The notes beneath the pieces were generated by a model that saw nothing but the letters and a program-made list of their open reading frames with translations, did not search any database and was not told the origin of the DNA. The position numbers were made by a program, and so were the translations under genes. From positions 1-64,000 of the forward strand of contig JAIBAT010000083.1 of NCBI GenBank assembly GCA_019695055.1: 64,000 nucleotides of DNA. The letters run 5' to 3'. Source of the stretch: Candidatus Sumerlaeaceae bacterium (GTDB lineage Bacteria > Sumerlaeota > Sumerlaeia > Sumerlaeales > Sumerlaeaceae). Positions 25,750 to 34,887 of this stretch are shown piece by piece; the first letter of the stretch is position 1; every line of letters begins with the position of its first letter.

Positions 25750-26064
25750 CTATTCGGTTTCAGCTGGCCGAATATTAAACCTCCCATCCGCATTGTCGAT
25801 TTCAACGCGACACCCCTCATAGAGCCCCAGCTTCTCGGCCAGCCAGTCCGGGATCCGAATCACCAGCAATTCGCCCTCTACACTCGCAATGCTGCGGGTA
25901 CAGTCGACCAAATTGTTTCCACCAACCTCCAATGGAATCCGTAGCACATACTTGTCATTGACACGTTCAATGGGCCCTTCGAGAAAGACAATCTGTTCCG
26001 GATCCTGCCGAGGTCGAACCCCGCCATCCCTCTTTTTGCCCCATAAGTTTCCAAAGAAGCCCAT
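25750..26064 (-). CDS. Small protein with AbrB/MazE-like C-terminus
   Basis: A 104-residue protein. The N-terminus is basic and hydrophobic (MGFFGNLWGKKRDGG); the C-terminal part (ELLVIRIPDWLAEKLGLYEGCRVEIDNADG) follows the swapped-hairpin AbrB/MazE/SpoVT pattern of small DNA-binding proteins and antitoxins. I choose the ATG at 26064; upstream in-frame ATGs give a longer, featureless N-terminus, and no start has a strong ribosome site. It lies 98 bases upstream of hen1 on the same strand and could be co-transcribed or regulate the RNA-repair genes. The WGKK start also resembles that of the protein ending at 27536 (MGLLGSLFGKKK), so it might instead be a membrane-edge protein. Function is uncertain. 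Confidence 0.55.
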   Translation of the reverse strand: MGFFGNLWGKKRDGGVRPRQDPEQIVFLEGPIERVNDKYVLRIPLEVGGNNLVDCTRSIASVEGELLVIRIPDWLAEKLGLYEGCRVEIDNADGRFNIRPAETE

Positions 26065-26274
26065 GATAGGATTTGGTTTAACGCGCAACTCCCTACTTAT
26101 TGTCCCAAGGAACTCGGGACAGATAAAAATTTTCCGGGTAATTCTCAGAAATTCCACTGGCATGCTTGATAGCCTCGCAGCGTTCGTTCAACACGAGGGC
26201 CGGTACTTGGTGTTTCGCCCCCTCTTCAAGTTTTTCCGTGACACTCCGGGAGCAATCCTCAAGGTGCCCCTGAA

Positions 26275-26622
26275 ATGAAGCTCCCACTGTTTGAAATCGC
26301 CACCGTGGATCAAGAAAAGGTTGTGGGATACCTCATGAATCCGTCCCATCGCTATGGTGCGAGCAAGTCACGCTTCTTTGCAGAATTCGGATTCTCGCGG
26401 AACAACTGGCAGGCCCTTGCCCGGGCACTGCAGGGTCACGCGGCGACTCACGAAGTGGCGAGGCTGCGTCAAACGCCCTTTGGCACTCGATACGAAATTG
26501 ATGGAACATTGGCCTCTCCGGACGGTAGAAATCCACGAGTACGCACGATATGGCAATGGGACGGAAAATCTCCGGCTCCACGGCTCATAACGGCTCATCC
26601 TTTGGAGGCAGTGACGTCATGA
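26275..26622 (+). CDS. DUF6883-family protein
   Basis: A 115-residue protein. The N-terminal block KLPLFEIATVDQEKVVGYLMNPSHRYGASKSRFF, in its order of residues, and the C-terminal pattern FGTRYEIDGTLASPDGRNPRVRTIW ending in PRLITAHP match what I recall of DUF6883. It has no signal peptide. AAGG lies about 10 bases before the ATG. The stop overlaps the start of the DUF4926 gene in ATGA, so both are made together. These two families are often neighbours, and DUF6883 domains also occur at the ends of polymorphic toxin proteins, so the pair may behave like a toxin-antitoxin or toxin-immunity unit. That is inference; no catalytic residues are established. Confidence 0.7.
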   Translation: MKLPLFEIATVDQEKVVGYLMNPSHRYGASKSRFFAEFGFSRNNWQALARALQGHAATHEVARLRQTPFGTRYEIDGTLASPDGRNPRVRTIWQWDGKSPAPRLITAHPLEAVTS

Positions 26623-26849
26623 TAAAGGAACACGACATGGTTGTCCTCACCGAGGGGCTTCCGGAGGACAGGCTGACAGCCGGAGACGTGGGCACAGTCG
26701 TTCAGGTCTATCAGGGGGGGGCAGGGTACGAAGTGGAGTTTATGACTCTCGCCGGCCGCACTGTGGCCGTGGCAACAGTAACAGCCTCCCAAATTCGCGC
26801 CGTTAATCCCAGCGACCTCGTTCATGTTCGGGAAATGCAAACGGCGTAG
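26619..26849 (+). CDS. DUF4926-family protein
   Basis: A 76-residue protein of the DUF4926 type, with the pattern MIKEHDMVVLTEGLPEDRL, then AGDVGTVVQVYQGGAGYEVEF and GRTVAVATV. It resembles a small SH3-like barrel. GGAGG lies 9 bases before the ATG at 26619, which overlaps the DUF6883 stop codon by four bases. The pairing and the smaller, acidic second protein suggest a partner or antitoxin role for it, which the sequence does not prove. A strong hairpin follows 41 bases after the stop. Confidence 0.75.
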   Translation: MIKEHDMVVLTEGLPEDRLTAGDVGTVVQVYQGGAGYEVEFMTLAGRTVAVATVTASQIRAVNPSDLVHVREMQTA

Positions 26850-26889
26850 ACGTCACAGCATAAACAACGGAAACTCGGGACCGGGATTA

Positions 26890-26932
26890 GTCGGGACAGC
26901 CAAAACTTAAAACAACTTTTGGCTTTCCCGAC
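26890..26932. terminator. Long-stem hairpin between convergent genes, likely bidirectional terminator
   Basis: The arms GTCGGGA-c-AGCCAAAA (26890-26905) and TTTTGGCT-t-TCCCGAC (26917-26932) pair over 15 of 16 positions, with one mismatch and an 11-base loop. It lies exactly between the DUF4926 gene and the stop codon of the convergent membrane protein gene. A·T pairs sit next to the loop rather than in a T tail. Confidence 0.6.
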
Positions 26933-27454
26933 CTATCCGCCTGCCGGGCCGATGGCGGGCGGTTTGTTGGACCGATGTGACAGCTTCCTGCCGACAAATA
27001 AAACGACGCCGTACACCATGACGCAGATGACGGTGTAAACAAGCGCAAGACTGAAGCAGTGAAGCAGGAAGGGCACCTGAAACACCTGGCCCCAATGGAA
27101 ACCATAACCCTTGCGGTACATCCACAGATACTTGTCCACCTGCACTGCCAGAAACCACTGGATGGCAAGGGCAACATGGAATGGAACAAGCAACACCATG
27201 ACGCCCCGTAAAATGGGGAAACGGCGGCGCTGCATCAGGACAGCCAGCGCCACCATGACCGCGGGCGCGGTAAACAGACAGAAGCGATAAGGAATGCCGT
27301 AGGGAAAAGCCGGAAGCCGGATGATCAAAGGCTCATACTCACCGGAGAGGACAGAGACCGGGTGGGTGACCCGATCAAGAAGCGGGAAGAACAGCACGAA
27401 CAGCAAACCGCACCCGATGACAATCAGGAAAACCCCAAGCTGTGCTATTCTCAT
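26933..27454 (-). CDS. Small integral membrane protein, unknown
   Basis: A 173-residue protein with four predicted helices: residues about 4-24 (LGVFLIVIGCGLLFVLFFPLL is the first), 58-74, 83-103 and 128-152. Between helices 1 and 2 is a loop of about 30 residues (SGEYEPLIIRLPAFPYGIPYRF). I recognise no family or catalytic motif. It is a single gene, convergent with the DUF4926 gene and 80 bases from the next minus-strand gene upstream. Nothing in context fixes a role. Confidence 0.65.
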   Translation of the reverse strand: MRIAQLGVFLIVIGCGLLFVLFFPLLDRVTHPVSVLSGEYEPLIIRLPAFPYGIPYRFCLFTAPAVMVALAVLMQRRRFPILRGVMVLLVPFHVALAIQWFLAVQVDKYLWMYRKGYGFHWGQVFQVPFLLHCFSLALVYTVICVMVYGVVLFVGRKLSHRSNKPPAIGPAGG

Positions 27455-27535
27455 TTATCTATTTCCCAGGGCGATGGGACTTCAGGTCGGCATCTCGCAC
27501 AAGGGTAGATTTCGTTGCAGCGCCCCGGGAATCTC

Positions 27536-28210
27536 CTACTTCGTCTTCCCGATCATGGCCTGCATCAGTTCCGTCGCCAGTTGCAGGAGGCGCCCGCCCT
27601 TGGGGTCCCGCGAGATCACGTCGAGGCCGCCCTGCCCGAAATGCAGGCCGCTCGGCGTGAGGAACGACAGCCGCACGGAGCCCGTCTGCGGCGGGCCGGG
27701 GCGCTCCTTGTCCCAGGGGCCAATCTGGGCGACCACGTGCGCGGCCTCGGCCAGCAGGGCGTCAATCGCGGCGTCCAGCGAGGTGTCGGGGTGCTCCCAC
27801 ACCACTCCCGCTCCGGAGAAGTTGTAATAGCGGGCCGAGTGGTCCGGGTATGCCGCCAGCATATCCAGCCCCTTTGGCATGCCCACCTCGACCACGACGC
27901 CGAGCACCTGCTTTGCCGTGGCGGGCGGCGGCTGCAGGCCCTGCTGGCGGAGGAAGTGCCACGCCTGGAGATAGTGACGCGGCTCGAGCCCGGGGTGGTC
28001 CACAATCCGGCGCCAGCCGGCCACGGCTTCGTCCCGCCGACCGGCGGCAAGATGCGCCCGGGCCGCGGCAAACGCATCCCACGGGAAGGCATCGGCCGCC
28101 GCACCGGGCGGGGGCCACAGCTCCGGCGGCATATCCGCAAACAGTGTGTCGCGGATCGAAGCCGAGGCCGGCTCCTTCTTTTTGCCAAACAGCGAACCCA
28201 ACAGGCCCAT
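27536..28210 (-). CDS. Conserved-looking hypothetical protein
   Basis: A 224-residue protein starting MGLLGSLFGKKKEP, a short hydrophobic and basic head common in small cytoplasmic proteins of unknown role. The middle is helical (AFAAARAHLAAGRRDEAVAGWRRIV, TPR-like), and the second half has LDMLAAYPDHSARYYNFSGAGVVWE and LAEAAHVVAQIGPWDKERPGPP. There is no signal peptide. I believe similar proteins occur in other bacteria but know no function. Its start is divergent from the beta-helix protein gene, with 275 bases of shared upstream region. Confidence 0.65.
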   Translation of the reverse strand: MGLLGSLFGKKKEPASASIRDTLFADMPPELWPPPGAAADAFPWDAFAAARAHLAAGRRDEAVAGWRRIVDHPGLEPRHYLQAWHFLRQQGLQPPPATAKQVLGVVVEVGMPKGLDMLAAYPDHSARYYNFSGAGVVWEHPDTSLDAAIDALLAEAAHVVAQIGPWDKERPGPPQTGSVRLSFLTPSGLHFGQGGLDVISRDPKGGRLLQLATELMQAMIGKTK

Positions 28211-28485
28211 GCCAAAACCTTTCCTGACACCCGGATGAAACGCACAAACGGCAGCGCCGCCGTAAAGCGCCCGAGTGTCGGGACAGGGTGAACATGGTCA
28301 AGGAGGAATGGCGGCGGCGGGGGATTCTGATTTCCGTTGTTTTTTTCCGTGTCCCGGTGTGTAGTCTCGAAATTGCCTGGCGAAGTTGGCAGTCGGCCTC
28401 CCGCGCGCCTGCGTTCCTGATTCCATGTTCCGCTCGTCGGCGATGCGTGGTAGGCTTACAATTCTCCCGCAAGGAGTACGAGACG

Positions 28486-30057
28486 GTGAAGATAACCTGG
28501 ATCGGCGCCTGCCGGTCATTTGCGACGACGGCCTTGATACTGACCGGGGCAATGGCAGCGGCCATCCCCCCACCCGTTCCGCTGGTCCTGAATTATCAGG
28601 CGAAGCTGACGGACACAAACGGGCTGCCGCTATCGACAACCACGACACTGATCTTCTCGATCTGGGACGCCCCGGTGTCGGGCAGCCCGCTGGGGGCATT
28701 CCTGGATGCGGACGATGTATTGCCGGCGAACGGCGTGGTTTCCATGCTTGTTGGGGATGATCCCGGGAACCTGATCCCCACAAGCATCTGGGACAGCGGA
28801 GCCACGCGGTGGCTGGAGGTCCAGGTGAATGGCAACACGCTTTCGCCGCGAACGGCGCTGGTTTCCGTGCCCTATGCCATGCGGGCGAATTCGGCCAACT
28901 CAGCCGTATCGGCGACGGTCGCTACAAACGCGGTCCACGCGTCCACGGCGGACCTGGCGTCTTCCGTGACGGGACTTGTGAAGAGCCTGCCGATGGACGG
29001 CCAGGCCTATGTCATTGTCGAGGTCACCGCTGATCCGGTCCAGAACGGAATCAATCTCGTTACCGCGTACAACCGCGCCGAAGCGCTGACGCCGCACGGC
29101 CAGCCGCTGTCGGCGCGCAATCGCGCAATGGTCGTGGTGCTGCCGGGCCAGTACGACATGACCACGGGCACACTGCTCATGATTACGAATTATGTGGATT
29201 TGGTGGGGCTGTCGACAGCACGGACGGACCAGTATATTTTCGGGGAATCGAGTGGGCAGGGCACCGGCATTCTGCGACAAACTGCGAGCGATGTGCGGAT
29301 CGAGAATCTTCTGGTGGAATGCACGCGCTCCTCGGGGGGCTTGACGTTCTCGGCCAGTGACCCGGCGGCGTATTTTCCTGACGGCGCACTTGCGGGTACC
29401 GTGGTGACCAATTGCGAGTTCCGCGCCGATGGCACGAACGCCTATAGCACGCGGCGCGCCGTTGAGTACTCGGGCACCTATACCAATTGCACGGGGGGGC
29501 GCATAGCGTGGGGTGGATTTGGAACCGCGAGCGGGATCTTCACCGACTGCATCGGCGGGACGGCGTCCTTCGGCGGGCTGGGAATTGCCAACGGCGTGTT
29601 CAAGAACTGTACCGCCATCGACAACTCATTCGGTGGATTGGGCGGGACCGCCAGCGGCACGTTCCAAAACTGCACAGGCACCGGTGGTTCCTTTGGCGGC
29701 AGCGGGGGCACCGCAAGCGGAAACTTTACCAACTGTACAGGTGGCACGGATGCTTTTGGCGGCCTCGGTTTTAGCGGCTTTGCATCAAACGCCAGCGGCA
29801 CCTTTACCAATTGTGTGGGGGGCTCCGGTGCGTTTGGGGGTATTTCCGGTATCCCAATTGGGCCCGTTACGGTTACAGTGAGCGGCACATTCTCCGGTTG
29901 TATTGGCGGATCGTATTCCTTTGGTGGAGGGCCTGCCATTAGCGGAAACGGCGCTGGAGGAAAGTTTCTCTACTGCAACGGCGGGACTTCAAGTTTCACG
30001 GCAACCGGTGCACCGCTGGCTCTTTACTGTGTAAAGAACGGGGCCGCGTATCCGTGA
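28486..30057 (+). CDS. Exported beta-helix protein with Cys/FGG repeats
   Basis: A 523-residue exported protein. I start at the GTG at 28486 because AAGGAG lies 9 bases before it and a signal peptide (SFATTALILTGAMAAA) follows directly. Residues 35-150 (LNYQAKLTDTNGLPLSTTTT and IPTSIWDSGATRWLEVQVNG in outline) resemble an N-terminal domain common in exported proteins of PVC-type bacteria. About residues 334-508 form eight imperfect repeats of 20-28 residues with the pattern (N/D/G)C-x-G-x3-(S/A)FGG ... SG-x-F, likely stacked as a right-handed beta-helix with inner Cys and Asn ladders. It may be a surface or secreted adhesin-like or polysaccharide-binding protein. I know of no close named family. 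Confidence 0.78.
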   Translation: MKITWIGACRSFATTALILTGAMAAAIPPPVPLVLNYQAKLTDTNGLPLSTTTTLIFSIWDAPVSGSPLGAFLDADDVLPANGVVSMLVGDDPGNLIPTSIWDSGATRWLEVQVNGNTLSPRTALVSVPYAMRANSANSAVSATVATNAVHASTADLASSVTGLVKSLPMDGQAYVIVEVTADPVQNGINLVTAYNRAEALTPHGQPLSARNRAMVVVLPGQYDMTTGTLLMITNYVDLVGLSTARTDQYIFGESSGQGTGILRQTASDVRIENLLVECTRSSGGLTFSASDPAAYFPDGALAGTVVTNCEFRADGTNAYSTRRAVEYSGTYTNCTGGRIAWGGFGTASGIFTDCIGGTASFGGLGIANGVFKNCTAIDNSFGGLGGTASGTFQNCTGTGGSFGGSGGTASGNFTNCTGGTDAFGGLGFSGFASNASGTFTNCVGGSGAFGGISGIPIGPVTVTVSGTFSGCIGGSYSFGGGPAISGNGAGGKFLYCNGGTSSFTATGAPLALYCVKNGAAYP

Positions 30058-30110
30058 GGAGAGGAAACTGATTCGAAGGCAGCCGTGGAGGAAGGGCGTT
30101 CCAGCGTGAC

Positions 30111-32786
30111 CTACCTGACATCGATTGGGTCATAGGCCTGCCAGTCAGTTGCCGAGGTGTATATCGGCGTTTCAAAGTATTTGATCACACCCGCCATCAG
30201 TGCATCGCGACTGGTTGACGGGTGAACTGTCTCGAAGGGGAAGGAGAGCATAACCAACTTGCCGGGTGTGCCACTTATCCCGAACACACCGTAACGCCAC
30301 ACGGCGGCCGACTCACCCGCCGAAGTAATCAGTGCGCTGGCCGCACCATTCAACGGAGTAATGCGATCCGGTGCCCCAACCCGGTAAATGCGCCGGCTTC
30401 CGTCGTCGAACTGGAAAAGGGCCGAGCCAAACAATGAATCACCCCCCGTGCCGAAAACAGTGAACTTGTTGAAATCATCCTGCACATAACCCGCGCACAG
30501 ATATTGGTTGTAAAATGCCTTATCCGCGGCCGAACCATTCTGATCCAAGTCCCATCCGATCTCTGAGCCGGAAACAAACAGGCACCCGCCAGCCTGGAGA
30601 AACGCCGAGACCAGGGCCTGCTCTGCGGTGCTGAACGTCTCGTTGGTCGTGGACTCCGAGCCAAGGACCCAGATCACATATTTATAATTGAGAAGATTCG
30701 CTTCAACACCAATGGCATTGTTGGCGCATGTATCGAATGGTCGGCCGGCTGCATGTATCGCTGCACCATGGTCACCGGCAAAGGCATGATTTTTTCCTGC
30801 GGAAACGTTGAGGTTGTTCCATCGATCAAAGCCGTCAACCACCAGGTACTTTGCCGGTTGCGCGCCCATTCCCAGTGCATAGGTATCCGACGGCTTGCTT
30901 TCGTTCTTGTAAGGGGAACTGTCCACAGCCGTCATCCGGTAAAGGCGTATTTCACCCACCGGGGGAGCGGGAAGTGTTTTGTTGGTTAGCGTCGGGCCGA
31001 GCATTGTTTCGTCTGCGGCAATGGTCCATGTGGTGCCATCAGTGCTCTCATACAAACGGTAGCCTGCAAGCGGCGAGGAATCGAGCTTGGCCCAGGTCAG
31101 CTCCATCGTGCCCGGGGCCGATCGGCGAATCAGCCGGAGGAAAGGGTATTCCGGCGCCGTGATGTCCATGGCGGCGGCGGTGGTCTTGAATGTGGTGTCC
31201 GTGGTCCACGTTTCCGTGCCTGCCAGATTGCTGCTCCCAACGCGGAAGTGGTAGGTGGTGTTGGCCGTCAGCCCTGTCAATGTTACCAGGTGCTGCATGT
31301 CCCGCAATTGGTCCGGAGAAACCTTTGTCCCATAGCCCGTCGTACTGCCGAATTCCACGGCGCGCGTGCTCATGTCGTCGGAGTTCCAGGTTAGCGTGGC
31401 CTGGGTATTGGAAATTTTTGTCACCTGAAAATTGGATAGTTGCGGGGGTGTGGGGTCCGCCGCGTGGTTTAGGACCCAATTCAGGTAAACCTTGGTGCCC
31501 TCAAAAACCTCGGCAATCGATGGTGCGATGAGCGCAGAGGTCGGGGCAAACCCGCCCGGATCCTCATCTGCCGGGCGCAACTCAATGCTGATGGTGGGAA
31601 TCCCAAGACTGCCGTGCACGTAGTCCATGGTCGTGCCGCCACCGGTGTATTCAAGGGTTCCAGACCAAGTCCCATTTCTCATTCTCTGCCCGTTAACGGC
31701 CTCAATGGCTTGTGCAATGGCGTAAGCCAGATCGCCCATCGGAACGGCGTTGGACGGTGGCGTATTCGTGTAAGCCCAATTGTACATCACAAGCCCGCCG
31801 TAGGTGTGGTAGTTAATCAACCCGTGAATGCGGCGGGAATTGAGGAATGATGCAAGGGCCACATTTTCCGGTTCGGAAAGGGGCGCGGTACCTCCGTAGG
31901 TATCGCTCGAGCTCGCGCCACCGGAGGTCCACGCGTAGGGGAGGTTGCGATTCAGGTCCACCCCATAGGTGCCGTCGCCATTGTTACGCCTGTTCTTGCG
32001 CCATAGGCGGGTGGTCGTGTGCGTGTACACATAGCCGTCTGGATTGCAGACGAGGATCACGTAAATCTGCATGCTATTGACGAAATTAGTGATTTCCGCG
32101 TCGGTGCCGTATGAGTTAATGATTTTGTCCACGATACCGTGGACTGTCATCCCGCTCAGCCATTCGCGGGCATGTTGCAGTCCAAGGAAAACGACATTCG
32201 GTTCATTCTCGTCGGTTGCGACATTGTCGCTGATTTTCAAGAGCCAGATATCACGATTCTCCACGGATTTACCCAGGGACGTGAGGCTGACAATGCCCGG
32301 GTGCGCCGATGCCCACCCGAACATGGCCGTTTCGAATTCGGCAAAAGTGTAAAACCCGTTGGTTGCCGCGGGGTTGATAAGAGCGCGCTTCAGCGCTTCC
32401 TGCTCCGAAGTGAAGGAGAACCCATTCTCCAAAAGCCACTTCATTTCACTGGAGGAAACGTAGGCCCTTACCGAATGCGAGTCGACCGACCACAGGTCCA
32501 GTCCCTGCTTCGCGAGGGAATCGACCTGGGCTGGCTCGGATACGTTAATTCGAAGCAGTTCACGGTTGTCAATTTCGGCCTGTGCACCGGCCTCGCGGTG
32601 CCAGACTAATAGCAGGCAAACAAGTAAAAGGACCCGCAAAAGCCCTGGAAGCATTGCGAAATAGGCGCACGAAGTACTCAATCCCTGATGGCATTCGACG
32701 GAAGACGCCTGAGAAGGCCATTCCCGGAAGGATGGGGAGACGGGACGCCGATTTGCCCCGTTCATGTTTGAGGACATGGGGCACAC
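30111..32786 (-). CDS. Secreted M14 zinc carboxypeptidase with fibronectin III and C-terminal domain
   Basis: An exported protein of up to 891 residues. A signal peptide lies at about residues 45-70 (MLPGLLRVLLLVCLLLVW), so translation may start at 32654 rather than at the GTG at 32786; no start has a clear ribosome site. A pro-like region is followed by the M14 peptidase domain (about 145-440): zinc ligands in QHAREWLSG (H205, E208) and NYHTYGG, and catalytic Glu in SIELRP. A fibronectin III-like domain (about 455-545, ATLTWNSDDMSTRAVEFGS) follows, then another beta region and a C-terminal Rossmann-like domain (YVIWVLGSES, GGCLFVSGSEIGW). It would digest proteins or peptides outside the cell. 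It converges with the beta-helix protein gene. Confidence 0.9.
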   Translation of the reverse strand: MCPMSSNMNGANRRPVSPSFREWPSQASSVECHQGLSTSCAYFAMLPGLLRVLLLVCLLLVWHREAGAQAEIDNRELLRINVSEPAQVDSLAKQGLDLWSVDSHSVRAYVSSSEMKWLLENGFSFTSEQEALKRALINPAATNGFYTFAEFETAMFGWASAHPGIVSLTSLGKSVENRDIWLLKISDNVATDENEPNVVFLGLQHAREWLSGMTVHGIVDKIINSYGTDAEITNFVNSMQIYVILVCNPDGYVYTHTTTRLWRKNRRNNGDGTYGVDLNRNLPYAWTSGGASSSDTYGGTAPLSEPENVALASFLNSRRIHGLINYHTYGGLVMYNWAYTNTPPSNAVPMGDLAYAIAQAIEAVNGQRMRNGTWSGTLEYTGGGTTMDYVHGSLGIPTISIELRPADEDPGGFAPTSALIAPSIAEVFEGTKVYLNWVLNHAADPTPPQLSNFQVTKISNTQATLTWNSDDMSTRAVEFGSTTGYGTKVSPDQLRDMQHLVTLTGLTANTTYHFRVGSSNLAGTETWTTDTTFKTTAAAMDITAPEYPFLRLIRRSAPGTMELTWAKLDSSPLAGYRLYESTDGTTWTIAADETMLGPTLTNKTLPAPPVGEIRLYRMTAVDSSPYKNESKPSDTYALGMGAQPAKYLVVDGFDRWNNLNVSAGKNHAFAGDHGAAIHAAGRPFDTCANNAIGVEANLLNYKYVIWVLGSESTTNETFSTAEQALVSAFLQAGGCLFVSGSEIGWDLDQNGSAADKAFYNQYLCAGYVQDDFNKFTVFGTGGDSLFGSALFQFDDGSRRIYRVGAPDRITPLNGAASALITSAGESAAVWRYGVFGISGTPGKLVMLSFPFETVHPSTSRDALMAGVIKYFETPIYTSATDWQAYDPIDVR

Positions 32787-32934
32787 ATTAAACTCTCATG
32801 ATAGCTTCTCTTAACAACACACCCATCGCCGACATAGCCCACAGGGAGAGTCAAGTCCTGCCGCAGGGGCCACAGGCTGCGGGATTCTTGGATTATACTA
32901 CTTGGAATCAGTGAACCTGCTGTAAGTGGTGGCC

Positions 32935-34887
32935 ATGGATACTTTGCTGCGCCGATACATCATCGCTTTTGTCATACTCTGCGCCTCTGCCGCCATGGCT
33001 TGGGCTCAGTCGCCCATTCCCGGCATGGGCGCCGTCACGACCACCGGCGGCGTTTCCTTTCGCGTGTGGGCGCCCCATGCCAATTCGGTCCATGTCCGGG
33101 GGTCCTTTAACGGCTATGGCCTGGGCAATCCTCTAACCTCGGAGGGAGCCAGCGGGTTGTGGTCCGCCCTCGTGCCTGCTGCCGCCGCGGGGGACCAATA
33201 CAAGTTCTACGTGACGAACAACACCCCCACGTCGCCCAACGGCACCACCGCTTGGCGCCGCGATCCGTATGGCCGGCTGGTGCAGCCCATCAGCCCGACT
33301 GACGCCAACTCCGTCGTCTATAACGGCAGCAGTTTTAACTGGGGTTCCTCAACCTCCTACACGCTGCCCGCGCGTCGCGAGGTGGTCCTTTACGAAATGC
33401 ACATCGGCACGTTCAACGCGCCGTCGGGAACGCCGGCGACCTTTGACCAGGCCATCCTGCGCTTGGATCAACTGGTGAACCTGGGCGTCAACGTTGTGGA
33501 GGTCATGCCCATCAGCGAGCTCACCTCGACCAGCAATTGGGGCTACGACCCGACCATGCCCCTATCGGTGGAGCTCGACTATGGCGGCCCGGACGCCTTC
33601 AAGCGCTTCGTAAAAGCCTGCCACGACCGCAGCCTCGGCGTGATCGTGGACGTCGTCTATAACCACGGCTACACCAGCAACAATGACATGTGGGAGTTCG
33701 ACCAGTGGTACCAGCAGGACGGAGGCGGCATCTGGTTCTTTAACGACGCCGCCACCCGCGACACACCCTGGGGCCCGCGCTATGATTACACTCGCCCCGA
33801 GGTCTATAACCTCATCGTCGCCGGCACGCGCATGTATCTCGACGACTATCGCGTCGACGGGTTCCGCTTCGATGCCACCGGCGTCATGCGAAAGAGCAGC
33901 GGCAACGCCGTACCCGGCGCCGCCACTATGCTCACCAGCCTCACGCAATTGATCGCCACCCAGTATCCGGGCAAGCTCTGCATCGCCGAGGACTTCGAAG
34001 CAGACCAGCTCGCCTCCAAGTCCGCCGGCTCCGGCGGGCTCGGTTTTGATTCCGAATGGGACGGCCTCGGGTATTCCGTCGCCCAGTGCCTCAATGGCAA
34101 CGACGCCAGTCGCAACCTGACGACGCTGCGCACCGCCATGGAAAAAGATTACCACGGCGACGGCTTGAAGCGCGTCGTCTTCAGTGAATCCCACGACATG
34201 GCCGCCACCCAGAATCCGCCGACCGATGTCCCACCCTACCGCGGCGGCTACCTGCCCCGGCGCCTCAACCAGACGGACCCGGAGACCAGCCTGACCACGC
34301 GCAAGCTATCCATGATCGGCAGCGCGCTGGCCTTCACTGTTCCGGGAATCCCCATGATGTTCATGGGACAGGAACTCTATGCCACGGGAATCTTTTCCTA
34401 CCCCACCCCACCCGCACTGAGTTGGACCACCATGCAATCCGCCCACAGCGGCCTCTTTACCCTGCACAGCGAACTCGTACGCCTGCGCCAGAACCGCAGC
34501 GGCAACACCCGCGGCCTCATGGGCCAGACGCTGCAGGTTTTCCATCAGAACAACGCCTCCAAGGTCATGGCCTGGCTGCGCCGGGACGTCGGCGGCGCGG
34601 GCGACGATGTCGTAGTCATCACGAATTTCTCGGCCACCGATTTCTCCTTCGGCTACCTGGTCGGCATCCCCGGCTCGGGCACATGGCGCGTGCGCTTTAG
34701 CACCGACGAAAGCCGGTACGATTCCGCGTTCAGCACCACGGGAACCCTACCGTCCATCGCCTCGGAGCCGATTGCCCGCGATGGGTACGCCCAGCGCATC
34801 AATCTGCCGCGCCTGCCCCCGTACACCACGTTGATTCTGTCTCAGGATGCCGTGGCGGCCTCCGTCGCCGAGTGGGCTTTGTACTAA
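32935..34887 (+). CDS. Secreted GH13 alpha-glucan enzyme with CBM48-like domain (branching-enzyme-like)
   Basis: A 650-residue exported protein with a signal peptide (YIIAFVILCASAAMAWAQ). Residues 35-110 form an N-terminal CBM48-like domain (VSFRVWAPHANSVHVRGSFN). The GH13 barrel has DVVYNHG, GFRFDATG (nucleophile Asp), CIAEDFE (acid/base Glu) and SESHD; the last form, rather than NHD, is seen in eukaryotic-type and some bacterial branching enzymes. Branching or a related alpha-1,4-glucan activity is therefore likely; plain amylase is possible. Export is unusual for a branching enzyme. The C-terminus ends VAEWALY, close to VSEWSLYD of the kelch protein at 42887. The ATG at 32935 is preferred over a GTG at 32926. 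Confidence 0.9.
   Translation: MDTLLRRYIIAFVILCASAAMAWAQSPIPGMGAVTTTGGVSFRVWAPHANSVHVRGSFNGYGLGNPLTSEGASGLWSALVPAAAAGDQYKFYVTNNTPTSPNGTTAWRRDPYGRLVQPISPTDANSVVYNGSSFNWGSSTSYTLPARREVVLYEMHIGTFNAPSGTPATFDQAILRLDQLVNLGVNVVEVMPISELTSTSNWGYDPTMPLSVELDYGGPDAFKRFVKACHDRSLGVIVDVVYNHGYTSNNDMWEFDQWYQQDGGGIWFFNDAATRDTPWGPRYDYTRPEVYNLIVAGTRMYLDDYRVDGFRFDATGVMRKSSGNAVPGAATMLTSLTQLIATQYPGKLCIAEDFEADQLASKSAGSGGLGFDSEWDGLGYSVAQCLNGNDASRNLTTLRTAMEKDYHGDGLKRVVFSESHDMAATQNPPTDVPPYRGGYLPRRLNQTDPETSLTTRKLSMIGSALAFTVPGIPMMFMGQELYATGIFSYPTPPALSWTTMQSAHSGLFTLHSELVRLRQNRSGNTRGLMGQTLQVFHQNNASKVMAWLRRDVGGAGDDVVVITNFSATDFSFGYLVGIPGSGTWRVRFSTDESRYDSAFSTTGTLPSIASEPIARDGYAQRINLPRLPPYTTLILSQDAVAASVAEWALY

Noticed and set aside
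26093-26287. 64-codon minus-strand frame between the AbrB-like gene and the DUF6883 gene
   Set aside because: It overlaps the DUF6883 start and shows no recognisable family; considered as a third small partner but unsupported.
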